Below are positions 18,328 through 26,143 of a DNA stretch of 64,000 bases, piece by piece (position 1 is the first letter of the stretch; each line of letters begins with the position of its first letter). This DNA comes from Paenibacillus sp. FSL R5-0341. Its GTDB lineage: Bacteria; Bacillota; Bacilli; Paenibacillales; Paenibacillaceae. Both the position numbers and the translations under genes were made by a program. The stretch spans positions 496,001 through 560,000 of the forward strand of contig NZ_CP150241.1 of assembly GCF_037975235.1 (NCBI RefSeq), given 5' to 3'. Under the pieces are notes generated by a model. That model was not told the DNA's origin. It did no database searches and was given only the letters and a program-made list of their open reading frames with translations.

Positions 18328-19458
18328 ATGAAAAAAAGTTACAGGCCAGCCACGATGTGGACGCTGGCTTGTTTTACAGTGGTATCGGTGGTGCTGGTTG
18401 TCCCCTGGATTATGTGGCAATCTCAGGCCCCGGTTCCGCTTAACATCATGATTATAGACAAGAGCAGACCTGATCAGTCTTACCAGGGGCACAAGGGATT
18501 GGTCTGGCTTCTGAATCAGCAGAAGATCGTACAGCAAACAGGGGAACACTATTCCTATGAAGAGGATTATTACGGCTATGATCTTCAGGACGGGCTTCCT
18601 CGGATGAAACGATTGTTGCCTGATGAGGTGACGGATACGGATCTGATCTATCTGACGGCGAATCGGAGTAGTCTGTCTGCACACAAGAATGAACGGAAGC
18701 AAGACGGAATCTATGAAGGCTTAACAATATATGATGTACAGAAGATTCGCGAGGCTGCTTATAAAGGCGTAACGATTGTCGCCGAATACAGCGCATTGGC
18801 GAATACAGCTTCCAAGATGACAAAGGACCAGCTATATCCCATCTTGGGCGTGAACAGCAGTGGATGGCAGGGGAAATCGGTATCTAATCTGCAAAGTATA
18901 GAAGAAGTACCCCGTTGGATTCGGACGAACTATGAGCAGCAGGAGAAGAAGAAATGGCCTTATCACGGAGCTGGCATGCTACTGGTTCATGTGGACGGAC
19001 AGGTCATGGTACTTGAAAAAGGTCCGGATGTGAAGGCGGGCAATATACAGATTGCATTTACACCGGAAGGCAGTGATTGGAGCGGCATAACTCAGGATAT
19101 ACATTATAGCGGGTGGTTCGATATCATTGTGCCGCAAGAGAAGAACTCCATACTGGCCTGGTATAAGACGGATCTGACGGAGAAAGGCGAGCAGAAGCTG
19201 GTGGCTGCAGGAATTCCTGCGGCATTTGCTGCACTTGTCCGATATGACGACTATAATCGATCGTACTACATGGCAGGCTCCTTTGGAGAGATGAAGCACT
19301 ATTCTTTCTGGCGCCGAATCCAAGGATGGGAGGTCGTCAGGTCCAAGTTTACGCCCGATCAGAAAGAGATTCCTGACATGTTCTACTGGAAGGTGTACGT
19401 GCCCGTGATGAAGCATATTTTAGAGGAAGTGCAGGATGGTCGGCAGCAATGGCCGTAG
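18328..19458 (+). CDS. Membrane-anchored extracytoplasmic protein, unrecognised
   Basis: 376 residues, ATG 18328 behind AAGGAGG. One N-terminal helix (LACFTVVSVVLVVPWIMW) without a clear cleavage site suggests a type II anchored protein with a large outer domain. I do not recognise the domain. IMIIDKSRPDQSYQGHKGLV and a Tyr/Asp-rich patch (YEEDYYGYD) recall envelope polysaccharide-processing proteins, but this is weak. It is the third gene of the operon with the HEAT and GT2 proteins, 54 bases after the GT2 stop, and is followed by a strong terminator. Confidence 0.65.
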   Translation: MKKSYRPATMWTLACFTVVSVVLVVPWIMWQSQAPVPLNIMIIDKSRPDQSYQGHKGLVWLLNQQKIVQQTGEHYSYEEDYYGYDLQDGLPRMKRLLPDEVTDTDLIYLTANRSSLSAHKNERKQDGIYEGLTIYDVQKIREAAYKGVTIVAEYSALANTASKMTKDQLYPILGVNSSGWQGKSVSNLQSIEEVPRWIRTNYEQQEKKKWPYHGAGMLLVHVDGQVMVLEKGPDVKAGNIQIAFTPEGSDWSGITQDIHYSGWFDIIVPQEKNSILAWYKTDLTEKGEQKLVAAGIPAAFAALVRYDDYNRSYYMAGSFGEMKHYSFWRRIQGWEVVRSKFTPDQKEIPDMFYWKVYVPVMKHILEEVQDGRQQWP

Positions 19459-19584
19459 GGTGGCTGTAAATTAAAAAACGTTCGGATGGAGAGTAGACAG
19501 CGAAAGGCGGCTCTACTGGAATGAGGAACGGGAGATGTACATATTAGAAGTGTGTAGATGGGATGTACCAGTACACGACAACAT

Positions 19585-19617
19585 AAAAAGGACTGCAGCG
19601 GATCTGCAGTCCTTTTT
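19585..19617 (+). terminator. Strong terminator of the HEAT/GT2 operon
   Basis: AAAAAGGACTGCAG pairs perfectly with CTGCAGTCCTTTTT around CGGAT. It is symmetrical, so it may also serve the convergent TetR gene. Confidence 0.85.
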
Positions 19618-19638
19618 CGTAATGCTATGCGGTCTTTA

Positions 19639-20211
19639 CTAATTTTCATGAAGATGCCGGAGTCCGTGCAGGAATGCGGATACGGTTAGACGCAGACTTT
19701 CGTCTGGATCAAAGTTCATGCCGAAGCCCCCCTGTGCCTCAATGGAGGCAAATCCATGGCAGAGGCTTCGCAAACCACGAACGGCGTGCAATGCTTCCGC
19801 TTCGGTGAGCGGGTAGGGCTGCAAGCTGTGCAGCAGCAACTCCAGCGTGGCTGTGCTGGCCGCGGCGAGCTGTGGCTCCTCGCGGTCCGGGGCATGAAAT
19901 GAGGCTTCGTAGAGCCCGGGGTGCTCGCGAACGAAGCCAATATATGCCGCGGCGATGGCCTGAATGGCCTCATCGCCAGTGCGGTCAGCGATAGCCGCGG
20001 TTAATGCGCGGCTAAGCTGTTGTACGGACATCAGCGCCATTTCCTGGCGAAGCCCGGGCAGTCCGCTGATGTGGTTGTAGAGCGACGGCGAGCGCACATC
20101 CAGCCGCTGGGCCAACGCGGCAAGTGTCAGCGCCTGAAAGCCGTCGCTGTCAGCAAGCTGGATCGCGGCGCTGAGCAGAGCGCCGCGATCCAGCCCTTGC
20201 CGGGGGCTCAC
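19639..20211 (-). CDS. TetR-family transcriptional regulator
   Basis: 190 residues, GTG start at 20211 overlapping the stop of the upstream hydrolase gene (GTGA). The N-terminal helix-turn-helix is typical: LTLAALAQRLDVRSPSLYNH. The C-terminal ligand domain resembles the WHG/TetR_C_33 group (SLCHGFASIEAQGGFGM). It probably represses its own operon through the tandem palindromes at 20958-20993. Ligand unknown, perhaps the substrate of the co-transcribed hydrolase. The gene is noticeably GC-rich compared with its neighbours. Confidence 0.88.
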   Translation of the reverse strand: MSPRQGLDRGALLSAAIQLADSDGFQALTLAALAQRLDVRSPSLYNHISGLPGLRQEMALMSVQQLSRALTAAIADRTGDEAIQAIAAAYIGFVREHPGLYEASFHAPDREEPQLAAASTATLELLLHSLQPYPLTEAEALHAVRGLRSLCHGFASIEAQGGFGMNFDPDESLRLTVSAFLHGLRHLHEN

Positions 20212-20939
20212 AGCTGCCCCCCGGCAAGACCAAGCCGCTGCTGTGCATCAGCGGCTGCCGCGCGCATGGCGGCCGCGGGCTGGCGCAGCATCCGTCCGTG
20301 GCCTACAGCCAGCACGGACGGTTCCAGCTCCGCCAGGCGCTTCGCGCTGGCCAGAGCCGCTTCGCGGTTCCACGTCGCCAGCGCGGGAAACGGGAAGAGC
20401 GGGCGCACGCGGCCGGATACAGCGAGGCCGCCTTGCAGCTGATACGCGTCGCCAGCGATGAGCACGCGGCTGCGCGTATCCATGAAGGCCATATGCCCCG
20501 GCGTATGGCCTGGTGAGGCAATGGCGACCAGTGATCCAATCTGGTCACCGTCATCCAGCAAGTGGTCCGGCTGGGTGCGGACCACTTTGGGTTTGGGTAC
20601 GCCGCCGCGTACCGGGGTCTGTGGCTCACCTGGAAGAAGTGAGGTATCTCCCGCCAATAGCCGGGCATCCCGTCTGGAGATGAAGAACTCCGCTTGGGGG
20701 AGTGCCTCTTTGAGAAGATCCAGTGCACCAATATGATCGCTATGCGCGTGAGTCAGAATGATTTTGGTAATGGGTTTGCCAAGGGACTGGGCAGTTGCCA
20801 GAATCCCTTTAAGACTGAACGGCATTCCGGCATCAATCAGGGTTAATCCATCTTCCTCTTCAACAAGATACACGTTCACAGGGAAGAGCTTCGGAAGGAA
20901 TGTAACTTGAACGACATCAAACTCTCGGGTAATGCGCAT
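20208..20939 (-). CDS. MBL-fold metallo-hydrolase
   Basis: 243 residues, minus strand, ATG 20939 behind AAGGAGG. The dinuclear metal site is intact: THAHSDHIG (H64, H66, D68, H69), then SPGHTPGHMAF, AGDAYQL and the later VGHGR. It belongs to the broad glyoxalase II/lactonase-like hydrolases. The substrate cannot be assigned. First gene of a two-gene operon with the TetR regulator, which suggests substrate-inducible detoxification. Confidence 0.87.
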   Translation of the reverse strand: MRITREFDVVQVTFLPKLFPVNVYLVEEEDGLTLIDAGMPFSLKGILATAQSLGKPITKIILTHAHSDHIGALDLLKEALPQAEFFISRRDARLLAGDTSLLPGEPQTPVRGGVPKPKVVRTQPDHLLDDGDQIGSLVAIASPGHTPGHMAFMDTRSRVLIAGDAYQLQGGLAVSGRVRPLFPFPALATWNREAALASAKRLAELEPSVLAVGHGRMLRQPAAAMRAAAADAQQRLGLAGGQL

Positions 20940-20957
20940 CGATAAATCCTCCTTAAA

Positions 20958-20993
20958 ACTAATGATATTAGTATAATAACTAATGGTCTTAGT
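20958..20993 (-). promoter_or_regulatory. Tandem TetR-type operators over the MBL/TetR promoter
   Basis: ACTAATGATATTAGT (20958-20972, perfect palindrome) and ACTAATGGTCTTAGT (20979-20993, near-perfect) repeat at a 21-base interval, two helical turns. A -10-like TATACT on the minus strand (20970-20975) overlaps the proximal copy, as expected for repression. Confidence 0.7.
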
Positions 20994-21067
20994 TTTAGCA
21001 ATACCTATGGTTCATTTTGTTCGAATAAAAAAATTTTTAAATAATGATGCACTTTACAAAAAAAGCG

Positions 21068-21164
21068 TTTTCAAAATGTAGATTACCGATTATAATAATC
21101 ACGTAAGCCCTTTCATATGTCTATCTTATTGGAGCCCTTCGCTTAGCGAAAGGCTCACTTTTTT
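21068..21164 (+). ncRNA. Candidate small RNA with its own promoter and terminator
   Basis: TTTTCA (21068-21073), 17 bases, TATAAT (21091-21096) would start a transcript near 21103. A stem GAGCCCTTCGC/GCGAAAGGCTC (one mismatch), with TTTTTT at 21159-21164, would end it, giving about 60 nt with no reading frame. The -35 region also resembles a CcpA cre half (AAAGCGTTTTCA). It could instead be a leftover terminator. Confidence 0.35.
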
Positions 21165-21278
21165 GTTCATTTTGAATTGAAATGCAGATGGGATGTGGCT
21201 CCTGGCTTGATTGTATAAGGTGCTGTAAGTATTGGTATAACAGGAAAAATCACGTTTGGTCTCCAGCTTGGGCGAGAG

Positions 21279-21316
21279 TTGACAAACATAACTGTTATTC
21301 ATATAATGACAGTTAT
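21279..21316 (+). promoter_or_regulatory. Promoter and inverted-repeat operator of the Rrf2 gene
   Basis: TTGACA (21279-21284), 17 bases and TATAAT (21302-21307) form a consensus sigma-A promoter. ATAACTGT (21288-21295) and ACAGTTAT (21309-21316) are perfect inverted arms flanking the -10. A dimeric repressor here would block polymerase, most simply the Rrf2 protein encoded next. Confidence 0.8.
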
Positions 21317-21369
21317 ACTTACCTTGGGTTGAAGTTCATCGGTGTTGTATGCCGGGAAGGGAGTAAGTT

Positions 21370-21834
21370 ATGAACAGCGAATTTACCATAGCGGTGCATT
21401 GTCTTGTTTTTTTGTCGATGAGAGATGAGTGTATGGCCAATAGTGAAGATTTGTCCCAAAGTGTGGGTACGCACCCGGCCAGAGTCCGTAAGGTACTTAG
21501 TGTTCTACGCAAGCATGGTTACCTGACGACCAAGGAAGGTGCTCATGGTGGGTACTTGCTTAGCCGTCCAAGTGAGGAGATCAAGCTTGGTGAATTATAC
21601 AGACTGGTAGCTGGTGGATCACTTGGTCCCAACTGGTGTTCAGGGGAGTCTGGTTCATCGTGCGTGGTATCTTCCAATATGCAGGATGTGATGGGCAACA
21701 TTTATAACGGAGGCGAAGAGGCGCTCAGCGCTTATTTTGACCGTATATCCATTCAGGATGTGAAAGAGCGCATAGGTCATGGGGAAACATTAACTTTGTC
21801 GCTGAATGGATTGCCTGCAAAGGAGAAGTCCTGA
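21370..21834 (+). CDS. Rrf2-family transcriptional regulator
   Basis: 154 residues, ATG 21370 behind GGGAAGGGAG. Starts with the family pattern FTIAVHCLVFLSM; the winged helix contains HPARVRKVLSVLRKHGYL and GAHGGYLLSRP. Only two cysteines occur in the central region (NWCSGESGSSCVV), not the three-Cys cluster of iron-sulfur members such as IscR or NsrR. It is closer to the YwnA/redox-thiol type and may sense electrophiles or oxidation through this pair. The nitroreductase downstream is a plausible target. Confidence 0.88.
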   Translation: MNSEFTIAVHCLVFLSMRDECMANSEDLSQSVGTHPARVRKVLSVLRKHGYLTTKEGAHGGYLLSRPSEEIKLGELYRLVAGGSLGPNWCSGESGSSCVVSSNMQDVMGNIYNGGEEALSAYFDRISIQDVKERIGHGETLTLSLNGLPAKEKS

Positions 21835-22096
21835 CGGAGTCCACAACGAATGGTCCTTCAAGACATGGCCTTGGTTAGTCAGGCATGATGGACAAGTTAT
21901 GGCAAGGTCGTATGCTCCGGTGAAGATCCATCGATTTCTCAAGCGATTCCGGGCATAACGTGAACACAGATGGGGAGAGATCGTCTGCGCTGATGTTATT
22001 TTCGGAAGGCAAGTCCTTGGTAGAGATGACTTCAAGATTACCTTGCGAAAGTAAAAAGAAGAATACAAACAAAATAGATTCTGGGGAGTGGAACAC

Positions 22097-22723
22097 ATGT
22101 CAGGCATTGAAAAAAATGAAACACTTCGCGTTATTAGCGAACGCCATGCTGTCAAAAAGTACGAAAAAGGGTTTGAATTGCCTGAAGCTGATCTCAATGC
22201 GATTTTGACAGCAGCTGCTGAAGCACCATCTTCATGGAACCTGCAACACTGGAGATTCCTCGTAATTGAATCCGAAGCAGACAAAGCGAAATTGCTGCCA
22301 GTTGCTTACGGTCAAAGTCAAATCGCGGAAAGTTCAGTTACAATTGCTGTTCTCGGAGATTTGGAAGCAAACCGTAACACGGTAATCTACGATCAAGCTG
22401 TTGAAGCCGGCGCACTGACTGCTGAGGTTCGTGACGCATTGGTTGGACAGATTAACGGTGCTTACCAAAACGCACAAACGGCTCGCGATGAAGCGATCCG
22501 CAATGCATCCTTTGCTTCCCAAAATATTATGCTTGCTGCACGCTCCCTGGGTTACGATACATGTCCAATCGGTGGATATAATCCACAAAAACTGATCGAA
22601 ACATTCAACATTCCTGCACGATTTGTGCCAACGTTGTTGATCACTGTAGGTAAAGCTGCACAGCCAGCTCGCCCGTCAGGACGTTTGCCATTGTCTGAGG
22701 TTGTTGTTAAAGGTTCTTTCTAA
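22097..22723 (+). CDS. Nitroreductase-family NAD(P)H flavin oxidoreductase
   Basis: About 208 residues from ATG 22097 (GGGGAG 9 bases before). FMN-binding signatures are present: ERHAVKKYEKGF, AAAEAPSSWNLQHWRFLVI, and SLGYDTCPIGGYNPQKL near the end. Enzymes of this group reduce quinones or nitro compounds using FMN, often in electrophile stress. It is separated from the Rrf2 gene by 262 bases without a recognised gene. A strong terminator follows. Confidence 0.9.
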   Translation: MSGIEKNETLRVISERHAVKKYEKGFELPEADLNAILTAAAEAPSSWNLQHWRFLVIESEADKAKLLPVAYGQSQIAESSVTIAVLGDLEANRNTVIYDQAVEAGALTAEVRDALVGQINGAYQNAQTARDEAIRNASFASQNIMLAARSLGYDTCPIGGYNPQKLIETFNIPARFVPTLLITVGKAAQPARPSGRLPLSEVVVKGSF

Positions 22724-22770
22724 GTTAAAAAGCTACATCTGATGATTGCATCAGTGATATAGGTATAATT

Positions 22771-22813
22771 CAAACAGCCGCACTTCCCTGTTGAGGGAAA
22801 GTGCGGCTGTTTG
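22771..22813 (+). terminator. Terminator after the nitroreductase gene
   Basis: CAAACAGCCGCACTT and CCC pair with GGG and AAGTGCGGCTGTTTG, with one bulged base, around TGTTGA. The T-run is short (TTT). Confidence 0.7.
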
Positions 22814-22914
22814 GCATATTGAGGTTGTATGGAAAAGTCCAAACTCACTGGAGGGTGACTCCAATCGAGCGGATTCACCACTCAAGTGAGTTCTTAGCTT
22901 CCACCATGAAATGA

Positions 22915-23598
22915 TTACTTTTCAGGTGTTTCCGGGATTTGCGGTGCATGGAACGATTCCAGATACTCGATTGCGTTATACATCATAACGGCTGCTTCAG
23001 CACGAGTAATCGTTTGTTTGGGATTGAAGTTGCCGTCAGCATCCAGTTCATTGATTTTGAGAACGAGTGAACGTTGAATAGCACCTTGATACTCCGGAGT
23101 AAGTTCCTGTTCGTCGGCAATGTCCACAGGTTGGATTTTAATCATCGGCAGACCACCTTTGGCCTCGATGCCTTGCATCAGGAACAGCGTGTATTGTTCA
23201 CGAGTGAGCCCTTTGGATGGATCGATATCCTGTGACATCTGAATTCCATTAAATTGGGCGCGGATAAATGCATCACTGTACCATACGCCATCTTTTACAG
23301 CAGAGAAGTAGTCACTTGGTACCGGCATTTTGATAAAACGAATCGTGTCCAGATTCAGATTCAGGCCGTCCGCAATCAGTTGAATGCCCTGAGCGGTATT
23401 TAACTCCAGTTCAGGTTTGAACAAGCTGTCGCTCACACCTTTGATGAATCCATCCTGATGGAGAGATTCGATTTTGTCGGCTCCTGCAATACCTTGAATA
23501 TCCGTGAATTGGGTCTGTGCAGCGTGGATTGGACCTGCACTTAGAGAGAGCGTGAGCAGAGCTCCCGCGGTTAATGTAGCAAGTATATTTTTCTTCAT
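22915..23598 (-). CDS. Secreted small SLH-domain protein
   Basis: 227 residues, minus strand, ATG 23598 with GTGAGG upstream. A cleavable signal peptide ends near residue 26 (SAGPIHAAQ). The rest is made of S-layer-homology-like units (FTDIQGIAGADKIESLHQDG, DADGNFNPKQTITRAEAAVM). The last unit is the best preserved. SLH units bind pyruvylated secondary wall polymers. With no catalytic domain it is probably a wall-bound accessory or stress-induced protein. Confidence 0.82.
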   Translation of the reverse strand: MKKNILATLTAGALLTLSLSAGPIHAAQTQFTDIQGIAGADKIESLHQDGFIKGVSDSLFKPELELNTAQGIQLIADGLNLNLDTIRFIKMPVPSDYFSAVKDGVWYSDAFIRAQFNGIQMSQDIDPSKGLTREQYTLFLMQGIEAKGGLPMIKIQPVDIADEQELTPEYQGAIQRSLVLKINELDADGNFNPKQTITRAEAAVMMYNAIEYLESFHAPQIPETPEK

Positions 23599-23756
23599 TT
23601 TGAATACGCCTCACTTTTCCAGGAATGATCCCTTTATATAAAAGTTATTTGCTCCTATAGACGACCTTACTGTTCGAAAGGTTGCTGTAATTTGCAAATA
23701 GAATTGGCGACAACAATTCTGAAAGATGTAAGTGAAGCACTGTGAAGGCACTGCAT

Positions 23757-24668
23757 CTATCCTTTGGATTTATTTCGGTAATCCGTGGGAGAACGGCCCA
23801 TCATTTTGCTGAACAGTCGGGAAAAGTAGTACGGGTCCTTGAATCCAAGCTCGGAACTGATCTGCTTGACGGTCCAATCGGTAAAATCCAGATAGCGGCA
23901 GGAATGCTGGATCTTGAGCCGCAGGAAATAATCGATGGGCGAATGCCCGGTAGCTTGTTTGAACAACTGAGAGTAATGGGGGACAGAGAGCCGGGCGTGT
24001 GCTGCCAGTTCCTTGAGAGTGATTCCGTTCTCCAGATGCTTCAGCATATATTGAACAGATTGTTCAGCCGCACGTTTACTGCTCATGACCCCGCCATCTG
24101 TTCCTGTCGTCTCAGGTCCATAAGCGAGCATACCCAGCATATAACCGATAATCTGGGAGGCATATGTCATCGTCTGCATGGAGTAACCCGTTTCTAGCGC
24201 GCCGTAACATTCATGAAAAAGCTCAAGCCATTTTTGAGCCTTGGCTGGTGGCATGGTAGTAATATGGTGGGCTAACAAGGGTTCTATGTAGGATAAAGCG
24301 TGTTCCCCGCGCAGATGAATCCAGAAGATGCTCCATGGTTCGGCTGCGTTGGCTCCGTACACATGAGGAACATGTGCAGGCAATATAATGAGGTTTCCCG
24401 GGCGGACATCATATGTCTTGCCGCCATCCATCGAATACCAGCCTGTGCCTTGGGCACAGTACATCAGAATGTGTGATTCACAACCATCGGGACGGTCACG
24501 GTAATGATGCTCTGCTTCGTGAAAGTAACCGATATCGGTAACATATAATCCGGACGTGACCGGATAAGCTGCGGTTTCTTGCAGCAGCGGGTCAGGAAGC
24601 ACAATGAGTTTTTGCATACGAAATCCGTCAGATTTACGCTGTAGGGGTGGTCGGTTGTTAGGTCTCAT
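23757..24668 (-). CDS. AraC-family transcriptional regulator with cupin sensor domain
   Basis: About 303 residues. The frame extends slightly beyond 24668, and no candidate start has a good ribosome site, so the N-terminus is uncertain. An AraC-binding cupin-like domain (HILMYCAQGTGWYSMDGG, PGNLIILPAHVPHVYG) is followed by two helix-turn-helices (ITLKELAAHARLSVPHYSQL; SSELGFKDPYYFSRLFSKMM). The cupin domain suggests control by a sugar. The divergent lactonase gene is a possible target. Confidence 0.88.
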   Translation of the reverse strand: MRPNNRPPLQRKSDGFRMQKLIVLPDPLLQETAAYPVTSGLYVTDIGYFHEAEHHYRDRPDGCESHILMYCAQGTGWYSMDGGKTYDVRPGNLIILPAHVPHVYGANAAEPWSIFWIHLRGEHALSYIEPLLAHHITTMPPAKAQKWLELFHECYGALETGYSMQTMTYASQIIGYMLGMLAYGPETTGTDGGVMSSKRAAEQSVQYMLKHLENGITLKELAAHARLSVPHYSQLFKQATGHSPIDYFLRLKIQHSCRYLDFTDWTVKQISSELGFKDPYYFSRLFSKMMGRSPTDYRNKSKG

Positions 24669-24851
24669 ACTTTGTATTATGGTGAGAGGGGATAGGGGAG
24701 TCAATGACAGATATGAGAGCGCTCACTGAGGTTATACTCGATTTAGAAAGCCACGTTACAGGAAGTGAAGCAGTTGCCCGTGAATTGGGTAAGTACATAC
24801 CAGTGGGAAGAATCAGACCAATGAATATATAGGATAAGGGAGAGATTAGAT

Positions 24852-25907
24852 ATGGAAACAGTCACAACCCAGGAAACGCTTTTCTATACAGGTACGTATG
24901 CTTCAGCAGATGAACCAGGAATATTTCTATGTGCGTTGAATGCGGATACAGGAGAGATGCGAATCGTCAATCACATGGAGGGTGTAAGTAATCCTTCTTA
25001 TCTGGCGTTATGCCCGGATGGAAATTGTCTGTATGTGGCGAGTGAGACGGATGAGGGAGAAGTGTTAGTCTATCGCAGAGATGCGGCAACGAGTGAGCTG
25101 CACCTGATGGATCGAAAGCAGACCAGAGGGGCTTCTCCCTGTTATGTCTCTGTCGCCAAGGATGGTCAGTGGGTGTTCTCATCCAACTATAGCAGTGGCA
25201 GTGTCAATGTATTCCCGGTAGGCGATCAGGGAACGCTCGGTGAGATGAGTGCATGGGTGGAGCACACGGGAAGTGGAATCAACGAAGAACGCCAGGAAGG
25301 GCCGCATGCGCACTCCATCCAGCCAGATCCGTCTGGACAGTATGCTGTCGTATGTGACCTCGGTCTGGATCAGATCATTGTGTATCGGTTGGAAGAGGGA
25401 CGTCTGGTTACCCATCGTGAGACGGATCAGCCACCAGGCGCAGGGCCAAGGCATCTTGTGTTCCATCCCAATTCGAAGTGGGCTTATGTAATCAACGAAT
25501 TGAACAACACCGTTACGGCATTCCTATATGATGAGCGTAGAGGGGAGTTCACTGCGGTGCAGCACATCTCGACACTTCCAGAAGGGCATAAAGGAGAGGG
25601 TACGGCTGCAGACATCCGTGTATCTCCATGTGGACGTTTCCTGTATGCATCCAATCGGGGAGATGACAGCATCGTGCTCTATCATATTGACCAGGAGAGC
25701 GGCGAGTTGGAAGCTGTAGAGTGGACGTCCACGATTGGGCAGACACCGCGTAATTTTAATATTTTGCCAGGCGGGATTCTGGTCGTGGCGAATCAGGACA
25801 GCAATAACCTCGTAGGTTTCCACATCAGCGAAGAGGACGGACGCCTGACGCATAATGGATTCAAGCTGGAACTGCCTCGTCCGGTATGTATTGCGCCTGT
25901 GGCATAA
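24852..25907 (+). CDS. pgl: Lactonase family (6-phosphogluconolactonase, seven-bladed propeller)
   Basis: 351 residues from ATG 24852 (GGGAGAG upstream). It is a repeat protein with blades marked by motifs such as NPSYLALCPDGNCLYVASE, GPHAHSIQPDPSGQYAVV, GPRHLVFHPNSKWAYVINE and FLYASNRGDDSI. This is the Pgl/YkgB family. Its members hydrolyse 6-phosphogluconolactone to 6-phosphogluconate in the cytosol. No signal peptide is seen, consistent with that role. A terminator follows. Other lactone substrates are possible. Confidence 0.88.
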   Translation: METVTTQETLFYTGTYASADEPGIFLCALNADTGEMRIVNHMEGVSNPSYLALCPDGNCLYVASETDEGEVLVYRRDAATSELHLMDRKQTRGASPCYVSVAKDGQWVFSSNYSSGSVNVFPVGDQGTLGEMSAWVEHTGSGINEERQEGPHAHSIQPDPSGQYAVVCDLGLDQIIVYRLEEGRLVTHRETDQPPGAGPRHLVFHPNSKWAYVINELNNTVTAFLYDERRGEFTAVQHISTLPEGHKGEGTAADIRVSPCGRFLYASNRGDDSIVLYHIDQESGELEAVEWTSTIGQTPRNFNILPGGILVVANQDSNNLVGFHISEEDGRLTHNGFKLELPRPVCIAPVA

Positions 25908-25959
25908 GTTGTAATGCGGTGAAGTAAAGGTGGAATATTACATCTGAAAAGTGTTCCAT

Positions 25960-26004
25960 AAGCTGTGAAATCATGGGGAAACACATGGTTTTACAGCTTT
26001 TTTT
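25960..26004 (+). terminator. Terminator after the lactonase gene
   Basis: AAGCTGTGAAATCATG pairs with CATGGTTTTACAGCTT (16 pairs, two G-U) and is followed by a run of seven or more T. Confidence 0.8.
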
Positions 26005-26056
26005 AGTCTTTTTATGTGATTAACTTGAAAATAGTGGCAATTATCACATTTTTTTA

Positions 26057-26085
26057 TTGACCAACGTTCGAACGTTCATTATGAT
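26057..26085 (+). promoter_or_regulatory. Promoter whose spacer is filled by palindrome AACGTTCGAACGTT
   Basis: TTGACC (26057-26062), 17 bases and TATGAT (26080-26085) form a sigma-A promoter. The spacer begins with a perfect 14-base palindrome (26063-26076). Binding of a dimer would occlude the promoter, suggesting autoregulation by the HTH protein encoded next. Confidence 0.65.
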
Positions 26086-26143
26086 CAGAATATATGGTGA
26101 TGAAACCTAAAATCTGGATGTTGCACGAAGGGTGGTGCTTTCC

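Noticed and set aside
21960..22208. Plus-strand frame between the Rrf2 and nitroreductase genes
   Set aside because: Overlaps the nitroreductase start in another frame and has no recognisable sequence.
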